From an uncultured Bacteroidota bacterium (GTDB lineage: Bacteria; Bacteroidota; Bacteroidia; Chitinophagales; Chitinophagaceae): a DNA stretch of 12,739 nt. The notes below the pieces were generated by a model, which was not told where the DNA came from, did not search any database, and was given only the letters and a program-made list of their open reading frames with translations. Where the stretch lies: the NCBI GenBank assembly GCA_946480675.1, contig CAMLKS010000030.1, positions 1 through 12,739 on the forward strand. The letters run 5' to 3'. Positions 7,649 to 12,739 of this stretch are shown piece by piece. The position numbers and the translations under genes are program-made. The first letter of the stretch is position 1; every line of letters starts with the position of its first letter.

Positions 7649-9923
7649 TGTTATTTTCTTAGTCCCTTTCGAACAGTGGGTGCATGCCTGTGCCGGTGGC
7701 GATGATCCTTACGATTACTTCCCATCATATTTTTTTCGCGACATCAATAAGAATGCAGCCTACTCTCCATTTTATTATACATCGCTATTGGTGTATGCAG
7801 ATGATAACTATACACAAGATGTGAACATAGAGGAATGGCATGCATACACTTCTTCCAAAGTACCCATGCAAGACATTGATAGCTTTGTATACAGCTATAG
7901 CCTTGCAGACCTCAATGCTGCGCTAAGCAGTATAATCACAAAAGGCAACAGCAAAGCTCGTAAAGAAGTAGTTGATAATAAGTTCGCGCAATGGTTGGTG
8001 AAAGAAAAAGATAATGAAGCGGCCAGCTATCTGCTGTTTGCCAAACAATGCGAACCGTATGCACAACCGGAAGATGGCTATTACGACCAGAAGACTTACG
8101 AGTGGAAAACAGTGCCTCGCGATACTGTAAAAATGGCCGGCCTCCTAGGTGAAGGACGCAAACAGCACGATGCTGCAAAAAAAGAAGCGATACAATGGCG
8201 CTATAAATACCAGCTGATACGTTTGGCCTTCTATGCGCGTAAGTATGATGAGGCATTGGCCTTATATGATGCATTGGTTGGTAGTAAGACTTATAACGGC
8301 ATCATGTATCCACGCTGCCTGGAATTGAAAGCAGGTATATTGTATAAAACAGGCAGAAAGAATGAGGCTGCTTACCTGTATAGTAAAACCTTCGACCTGA
8401 GTGATGAATTGAAGCAATCATCACATATCAGCTTTAGCTGGGCAGTAAATGGCAAGATAGATGATGTGCTGAAGCTATGTCGTAACGAACATGAAAAGGC
8501 TATAGTGTACATTATGAAAGGCCTGCACGACTATGGCGATGGCGCAACCATAGGGTTGGATATGATGCAAAAGGCATACGATGCAGATGCTAATATTAAA
8601 GGGCTTACAGAAGTGATGACCCGCGAAATAAGCAAGGCAGAAGAGCGTTTCGTAACTACGCCTAATATCTGGTATTATTCGGATAGCCAGGCTCATGCTT
8701 TGAAAAGTATTTACCCCACTTACCTGAAAAAACTAAACGACTTTGCCAAACGTGTAGTGAAGGATGGCAAAAATGGCGACAAGGCATTCTGGTATCTGGC
8801 CTCTGCTTATATATGCCTTATTCAGAACAACTATGCAGAAGCCACAGCATACCTGGGTAAAGCAGCGAAGGAAAACATGACACCACGCCAAAAGGATATT
8901 CATGGCGTAACAACAGCTTTACTAATTTTAAAACAGAACAGGCAACTGGACCAGTCAACAGAAAGTAAGCTATTACCTTCATTGAAATGGATTGATGAGA
9001 AGACAGAGAACGACCTATACTTTGCAGGTGCCTATACTCATTTTATAAATATACTGATGACAGATAAGTACCTGCAACAAGGTGATACTGTAAAAGCTGT
9101 TTATACCATGAATAGCTGGGCATCGTGGGAATTGCTGGATGATATGAGTACTACCCAACTGGAACATGTGAAAGCCTTTATCAGGAAGAATGATAAAACA
9201 CCCTATGAAGTATGGCTAACCCGCAACAGCAATTACCAGGAAAGTATGCTGTATGAAATGCAGGGCACAAAACACTTGCGTGCGCAGGAGTATGATAAAG
9301 CCATAGCGGCTTTTAAAAAAGTACCTGATTCTGCTATCAATGCCTACTTGCTACCCGATTGCTTTGTAAGCCATATACAGGATATGCAGGACTGGAACCG
9401 TTCAGACTCGGCAGTAACGTATAACAAACTGACGCTAGCGCAAAAGCTGGCAGTTATGAAAAAGAAACTGGATGTAAATCCTAAAGATGCTGCTACGGCT
9501 TACTCTTATGCCAATGCTATGTACAATCTAACTTATTATGGTAAAGGCTGGCAAGCAGTGCAATATAACCGTAGCGGCGTTGAATTCGAAGCATATTACA
9601 GGAGTGACGAACGCAAAAAGGCACCTGCTTCCAAACGCAATTACTATGACCCTTCTTTAGCAGAGAAATATTATATGCAGGCATTCAGCAATAGTAATGA
9701 TGCAGAATTTAAAGCACGATGCCTATTTATGGCAGCCAAATGCTGGCAGAAGAATTGCCCCGCACCTAAAGGTGTTAACTATTATAGCTATGACGACAAA
9801 CTGTATTATAGCAACGCGCTAAAGAATCCTTACTTCAAGCAACTGAAGCAATACAATAAGACAAAGTTTTATGCAAATGCCGTTAGCACCTGCGGCTATC
9901 TTAATGATTACGTCAGGAAGTAG
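7611..9923 (+). CDS. Large exported TPR-repeat protein, unknown function
   Basis: The 770-residue protein starts with ATG at 7611 (a second ATG follows at 7614). The start lies inside the preceding gene, but the first 26 residues form a good signal peptide (MMNWKRYITLAISVIFLVPF, then EQWVHA) and no later Met could supply one. Cleavage would fall near Ala26, before Cys27. VHAC could also serve as a weak lipobox, so it may be lipidated. Cys27 begins a CAGGDDPYDYFPSYFF segment. Helical repeat-like stretches occur at about bases 8197-8400, 8785-8925, 9274-9345 (HLRAQEYDKAIAAFKKVP) and 9487-9580. It probably acts in the periplasm or at the outer membrane as a protein-binding scaffold. Partner and role are unknown. 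The stop lies 11 bases into the end of the convergent acyltransferase gene. Confidence 0.85.
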   Translation: MMNWKRYITLAISVIFLVPFEQWVHACAGGDDPYDYFPSYFFRDINKNAAYSPFYYTSLLVYADDNYTQDVNIEEWHAYTSSKVPMQDIDSFVYSYSLADLNAALSSIITKGNSKARKEVVDNKFAQWLVKEKDNEAASYLLFAKQCEPYAQPEDGYYDQKTYEWKTVPRDTVKMAGLLGEGRKQHDAAKKEAIQWRYKYQLIRLAFYARKYDEALALYDALVGSKTYNGIMYPRCLELKAGILYKTGRKNEAAYLYSKTFDLSDELKQSSHISFSWAVNGKIDDVLKLCRNEHEKAIVYIMKGLHDYGDGATIGLDMMQKAYDADANIKGLTEVMTREISKAEERFVTTPNIWYYSDSQAHALKSIYPTYLKKLNDFAKRVVKDGKNGDKAFWYLASAYICLIQNNYAEATAYLGKAAKENMTPRQKDIHGVTTALLILKQNRQLDQSTESKLLPSLKWIDEKTENDLYFAGAYTHFINILMTDKYLQQGDTVKAVYTMNSWASWELLDDMSTTQLEHVKAFIRKNDKTPYEVWLTRNSNYQESMLYEMQGTKHLRAQEYDKAIAAFKKVPDSAINAYLLPDCFVSHIQDMQDWNRSDSAVTYNKLTLAQKLAVMKKKLDVNPKDAATAYSYANAMYNLTYYGKGWQAVQYNRSGVEFEAYYRSDERKKAPASKRNYYDPSLAEKYYMQAFSNSNDAEFKARCLFMAAKCWQKNCPAPKGVNYYSYDDKLYYSNALKNPYFKQLKQYNKTKFYANAVSTCGYLNDYVRK

Positions 9924-10773
9924 CTTTATCGCTGTGCTTCCAGCGGCGGTGGGTCCACATCCAGTTTGCGGGTTGGTGATGTAGCTGCTGTTCCATAAAG
10001 CGTACGTAGTCTTGCATCACTTGCCCCTGAGGCAGTTGCGATGCATCATCGGTGTATTTGTGCAGGGTTATTTTATAGTAGCCGCGTTTCTGTTTTTCTA
10101 TACCGGCAAATACTACCGAGGCTTTATTACGCGTCGCCAGTTGTTCCGGTCCTCGAAAGAAGGGAACAGGGCGGTTCATAAAGGAATGCCACACAGCCGC
10201 TTTCAGGTTCGATGGGTTCTGGTCGGCTATCAGGCCTACTATATAGCGCACACCTTGTAGCCTGGCAAAGCCTTTCTTAGCCATCATCGATATCAGCCAT
10301 ACACCACTGCGCGTGCGTATGCGCTGCATCAGCTTATCAAAAGCTTTATTATCGGGCGGCATGTACACTCCTGCAAACTGCTGCCTGCAATTGTACTGGC
10401 AGGCTACATTGGCCCATTCCCAGTTGAAGGTATGGCCGAGCAATGCGTAGGTATCTCTGCCTTCATCATATAGCTGATGGAAGACTTCCCAATTGGCTGT
10501 AATGCGTTTATTCAGTTGTGCTTCCGATATGGTGAGGAGTTTCAGCGTTTCCATCCACTGGTCGCAAAAGTTTCGGAAGAATTGTTTACGTATACGCAGC
10601 AGCTCATCCGCACCCTTCTCAGGAAAGGCATACTGCAACTGCTCCAGCACCAAAGCCTTACGATAGCCAACGATATAGAATAATACCAGGAAGATCAGGT
10701 CAGACAATACATACAATACCCTTAGTGGCAGCAGGGCCACCGGGTATAATAGTATCAGCAACAGGTAATACAT
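9913..10773 (-). CDS. Lysophospholipid/lipid A acyltransferase family protein (LpxL/HtrB-like)
   Basis: The family transfers an acyl chain onto a lipid A precursor (or a related lipid) at the inner membrane. The 286-residue protein has an N-terminal membrane segment (about 2-35), then GHTFNWEWA at 113-121, giving the HX4E catalytic pair His114/Glu119. Further family landmarks are GLIADQNPSN at 180-189, FFRGPEQLA at 205-213 and the closing WMWTHRRWK at 271-279. The length is typical. It follows the carbonic anhydrase gene by 24 bases on the same strand. The last 11 bases overlap the end of the convergent TPR gene. Bacteroidota usually have a single enzyme of this type, so the acceptor is probably lipid A, but the acyl chain and position are not readable here. 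Confidence 0.9.
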   Translation of the reverse strand: MYYLLLILLYPVALLPLRVLYVLSDLIFLVLFYIVGYRKALVLEQLQYAFPEKGADELLRIRKQFFRNFCDQWMETLKLLTISEAQLNKRITANWEVFHQLYDEGRDTYALLGHTFNWEWANVACQYNCRQQFAGVYMPPDNKAFDKLMQRIRTRSGVWLISMMAKKGFARLQGVRYIVGLIADQNPSNLKAAVWHSFMNRPVPFFRGPEQLATRNKASVVFAGIEKQKRGYYKITLHKYTDDASQLPQGQVMQDYVRFMEQQLHHQPANWMWTHRRWKHSDKATS

Positions 10774-10780
10774 GCAGTTG

Positions 10781-10788
10781 CAAAGGTA
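10781..10788 (-). promoter_or_regulatory. Possible -7 element for the acyltransferase gene
   Basis: On the minus strand TACCTTTG matches TAnnTTTG exactly and ends 7 bases before the acyltransferase ATG, between it and the carbonic anhydrase stop. Transcription from it would be nearly leaderless. No convincing TTG -33 box is present at the expected distance, so this may be a secondary promoter or chance. Confidence 0.4.
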
Positions 10789-10797
10789 TGCTAAAGG

Positions 10798-11448
10798 CTA
10801 CTTATGCTTCACGCTGCCAGTCAGGTCGTATAGTTTTTGTATATGCTGCAGGTTGCCTTTAAAGTCGAAGTTCAGATCTTTCAGCAATCCCGATTGCAGG
10901 CTGAATACCCAAGCGTGTATGGTAGGATATCCATTCTCCAGGTAGTGCTCTTGCACAACTGCCGTTTTCAGTACGTTCAGCGCCTGCTCTATCACATTCA
11001 GTTCTACCAGCCTGTCGTAGCGCGCAGCAGTATCGGCTATGGCATCCAGTTCTGCTTCGTGCAGGCGATACACATCGCGTATATTGCGCAGCCAGGGGTT
11101 CAGTATGCCCATATCGGCCGCTGTCATGGCGGCCTTCACGCCGCCACAGTTATAATGGCCGCATATGATGATGTGCTTTACATGCAGGTGGCGCACCGCA
11201 TAGTTGATAACGCTCATTACATTCACATCGATAGATACCACCAGGTTGGCCACATTGCGGTGCACGAATACCTCTCCTGGCTCCAGGCCCATTATCTCAT
11301 TGGCAGGCACACGGCTATCGCTACAGCCTATATACAGGTACTCCGGCGTCTGGTCGGCCGAAAGCTTCTTAAGGAAGTCAGCATTACGGGCTACATTTTC
11401 AGCCACCCATTTCCTGTTATTCTCAAATAGTTGCTCGTATGGTATCAT
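10798..11448 (-). CDS. can: Beta-class carbonic anhydrase
   Basis: The enzyme interconverts CO2 and bicarbonate in the cytoplasm and supplies bicarbonate to carboxylases. The 216-residue protein carries the zinc ligands Cys42, His98 and Cys101 with the Asp44-Arg46 dyad in GCSDSR (41-46) and the ICGHYNCGG motif (95-103). These positions coincide with the E. coli Can numbering. LEPGEVFVHRNVANLV at 55-70 is also a family hallmark. The start ATG at 11446-11448 gives the usual N terminus (PYEQLFENNRKWV). The gene is divergent from the FAH-family gene across a 93-base spacer and probably co-transcribed with the acyltransferase downstream. All catalytic residues are intact, so it is expected to be active. 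Confidence 0.96.
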   Translation of the reverse strand: MIPYEQLFENNRKWVAENVARNADFLKKLSADQTPEYLYIGCSDSRVPANEIMGLEPGEVFVHRNVANLVVSIDVNVMSVINYAVRHLHVKHIIICGHYNCGGVKAAMTAADMGILNPWLRNIRDVYRLHEAELDAIADTAARYDRLVELNVIEQALNVLKTAVVQEHYLENGYPTIHAWVFSLQSGLLKDLNFDFKGNLQHIQKLYDLTGSVKHK

Positions 11449-11466
11449 AGACTGGTTTTAGCATCA

Positions 11467-11474
11467 CAATAATA
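11467..11474 (-). promoter_or_regulatory. Weak candidate -7 element for the carbonic anhydrase gene
   Basis: The minus strand reads TATTATTG, one mismatch from TAnnTTTG, 18 bases before the ATG. No TTG is found at the usual upstream distance. It is listed because the divergent spacer must hold some promoter for this gene, not because the match is strong. Confidence 0.25.
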
Positions 11475-11492
11475 AGCCAATTGAAATAAACA

Positions 11493-11523
11493 TTTCTTAT
11501 CCGCCGCATAAGCTTTAATTTTA
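11493..11523 (+). promoter_or_regulatory. Weak candidate promoter for the FAH-family gene
   Basis: TAATTTTA at 11516-11523 is one base from TAnnTTTG. TTTC at 11493-11496 lies 19 bases upstream, one base from the TTTG -33 box. Transcription would begin near 11529, leaving about 13 bases before the ATG at 11542. Both boxes are imperfect. Confidence 0.3.
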
Positions 11524-11541
11524 CGCCCGCAAACACAGCTT

Positions 11542-12555
11542 ATGAAACTGGTTACTTATTCTAAAAACGGCATCGGGCAGTTAGCCCTTCTTATAGATGG
11601 CCAATTGTATGATACCAATGCTGCCAACCCTGCATTGCCGGCTACCATGAAGGACATGCTGAACAACTGGGAAGCGCTGGAACCCATAGCCCGCCAAACA
11701 GAAGCAGACATCAAGAGTGGCAAGAGCACACCTGCTACCTCCACCCCATACAATGGTGCTACTATTATGGCGCCTGTGCCGCAGCCTACCAGCTGCCGCG
11801 ATGGCTATGCCTTTCGCCAGCACGTAGCGGCCGCCCGCCGCAACAGGAAGGTGGATATGATACCTGAGTTCGACCAGTATCCTATCTTCTACTTTACCAA
11901 CCACAATGCCATACAAGGCCCCGGCGATATACTATGCATGCCCGACCATTTTCAGAAGCTGGACTTTGAACTGGAGGCTGCCGTAGTACTGGGCAAGAAA
12001 GGCCGCAATGTAAAGGCTGCCGATGCCGACCAATACATAGCCGGCTATATGATAATGAATGACATGAGCGCCCGCACACTGCAGATGGAAGAGATGCTGC
12101 TGAACCTGGGCCCTGCAAAGGGTAAAGACTTCAGCACTGTGATAGGCCCTATAATGGTGACGCCCGATGAGCTGGAGCCCTACCGCATATCCGCCAAACC
12201 CGGCCACACCGGTGCTAACTACAACCTGAAGATGTTGTGCCGCGTAAATGGTGTGCAGGTGAGCGAGGGCAGTGTAGGCGATATGGACTGGACCTTTGCC
12301 GAGATCATAGAGCGCTGCGCCTATGGTGTAGATATACTGCCCGGTGATGTGATAGGCAGTGGCACGGTAGGCACCGGTTGCTTCCTGGAGCTGAATGGTA
12401 CGGGCCTGCTGAACGACCCCAACTATAAAGTGCAGTGGCTGCAACCCGGTGATGTGGTAGAGATGGAAATAGAAGGCCTGGGCCTGCTGACCAATACCAT
12501 TGTAGCCGAGCAGACAGATTTCAGCCTGCTGAAGCTAAAAAAGATGTCAAAATAA
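11542..12555 (+). CDS. Fumarylacetoacetate hydrolase (FAH) family protein
   Basis: The family cleaves or decarboxylates beta-diketo and related acids, as in tyrosine breakdown, using a divalent metal. The 337-residue protein has the full active-site pattern when aligned by eye with mammalian FAH. Asp87 and His94 lie in RDGYAFRQHV (86-95), Glu143 and Glu145 in DFELEAAVV (141-149), Asp174, Arg178 and Gln181 in MNDMSARTLQ (172-181), and Lys195 in AKGKDFSTVIGP (192-203). GSGTVGTG at 272-279 matches the C-terminal glycine-rich turn. All four metal ligands and the catalytic His are therefore present. It is shorter than eukaryotic FAH, mainly at the N terminus. No tyrosine-catabolism neighbours are visible, so the substrate (fumarylacetoacetate or another acylpyruvate-like acid) is open. 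It has its own divergent start and a strong terminator, so it is probably monocistronic. Confidence 0.9.
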   Translation: MKLVTYSKNGIGQLALLIDGQLYDTNAANPALPATMKDMLNNWEALEPIARQTEADIKSGKSTPATSTPYNGATIMAPVPQPTSCRDGYAFRQHVAAARRNRKVDMIPEFDQYPIFYFTNHNAIQGPGDILCMPDHFQKLDFELEAAVVLGKKGRNVKAADADQYIAGYMIMNDMSARTLQMEEMLLNLGPAKGKDFSTVIGPIMVTPDELEPYRISAKPGHTGANYNLKMLCRVNGVQVSEGSVGDMDWTFAEIIERCAYGVDILPGDVIGSGTVGTGCFLELNGTGLLNDPNYKVQWLQPGDVVEMEIEGLGLLTNTIVAEQTDFSLLKLKKMSK

Positions 12556-12581
12556 TGCTGATTATCAATGAATTATAAAAC

Positions 12582-12610
12582 AAAAGGTACTACTTCGGTA
12601 GTACCTTTTT
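12582..12610. terminator. Strong bidirectional intrinsic terminator
   Basis: A perfect 12-base-pair stem (12582-12593 with 12598-12609) closes a TTCG loop with a C-G pair, giving the very stable cUUCGg tetraloop on the plus strand. The stem base is AAAA paired with TTTT, and a further T follows. Read on the minus strand it is followed by TTTTGTTTTAT. It starts 26 bases after the FAH-family stop and 14 bases beyond the end of the opposing partial gene, so it can serve both. Confidence 0.9.
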
Positions 12611-12624
12611 GCTTGCGTTCTGTT

Positions 12625-12738
12625 TTAGTTAGGGGCTTTAACAGTGGGTTCTAATATGTTTAGCGCCTGCGCAATACGTTCATTGGCTACGGTAATACAT
12701 TTGATGGCCCGCCAAAAAGCCATATTTCCAGTAGCATA
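12625..12738 (-). CDS. C-terminal end of an unidentified protein (partial, runs off the window)
   Basis: On the minus strand one frame is open from the window edge to a TAA at 12625-12627, giving 37 residues that include AFWRAIKCITVANERIAQAL and end EPTVKAPN. The composition looks protein-like with an amphipathic helix. The stop falls just before the symmetric terminator, as expected of a real gene end. The other two minus-strand frames hit stops. The fragment is too short to name a family. Confidence 0.5.
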   Translation of the reverse strand, partial: YATGNMAFWRAIKCITVANERIAQALNILEPTVKAPN

Positions 12739-12739
12739 C

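Noticed and set aside
9916..9942. Hairpin GGAAG...CTTCC at the TPR/acyltransferase junction
   Set aside because: The stem is short and bulged, lacks a T tract and lies within coding sequence of the acyltransferase.
10837..11430. Plus-strand open frame (197 codons) opposite the carbonic anhydrase
   Set aside because: It is antisense to a gene with all catalytic residues conserved, and its translation is low-complexity and not family-like.
1..12739. Mobile element, phage, CRISPR or defence island
   Set aside because: No transposase, integrase, regular repeat array, terminal inverted repeats or tRNA-flanked boundary was seen. The genes are housekeeping or envelope types with uniform codon style.

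Overview
The window looks like chromosomal DNA from a member of the Bacteroidota, probably close to the Chitinophagaceae. This is an inference. It rests on the frequent ATA isoleucine codons, the near-absence of Shine-Dalgarno sequences, TAnnTTTG-type promoter elements ahead of genes, and protein families typical of that phylum. I see no insertion sequence, phage gene, CRISPR array, tRNA or rRNA. The region reads as ordinary core and housekeeping DNA with two poorly characterised exported proteins in the middle.

Region 1 (1-4801, plus strand) is a tightly spaced run of four genes. It opens with the 3' part of a multi-pass membrane protein ending in TPR repeats. Next come a small secreted coiled-coil protein, a dGTP triphosphohydrolase (dgt family) and a long variant of QueA, the queuosine-pathway ribosyltransferase-isomerase. 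The intergenic gaps are 15, 25 and 6 bases.

Region 2 (4843-9923, plus strand) begins with a recognisable Bacteroidota promoter. It runs nadC (TTG start), a diacylglycerol/lipid-kinase family gene overlapping nadC by ATGA, a predicted lipoprotein, and a large exported TPR protein whose signal-peptide start lies inside the lipoprotein gene. The arrangement suggests one operon with translational coupling.

Region 3 (9913-11448, minus strand) holds a beta-carbonic anhydrase followed 24 bases later by a lipid A-type acyltransferase. The acyltransferase converges on the TPR gene, and the two coding ends overlap by 11 bases.

Region 4 (11542-12739) holds a plus-strand fumarylacetoacetate hydrolase family enzyme with its metal and catalytic residues intact. 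A strong, symmetric hairpin terminator separates it from the C-terminal end of an unidentified minus-strand gene that leaves the window.

Functionally the genes span nucleotide balance (dGTPase), tRNA modification (QueA), NAD synthesis (NadC), envelope lipids (lipid kinase, acyltransferase), CO2/bicarbonate exchange and small-acid catabolism. I found no clear new defence or mobile system. The least explained parts are the lipoprotein/TPR pair at 6614-9923 and the extra segment in the QueA homologue.
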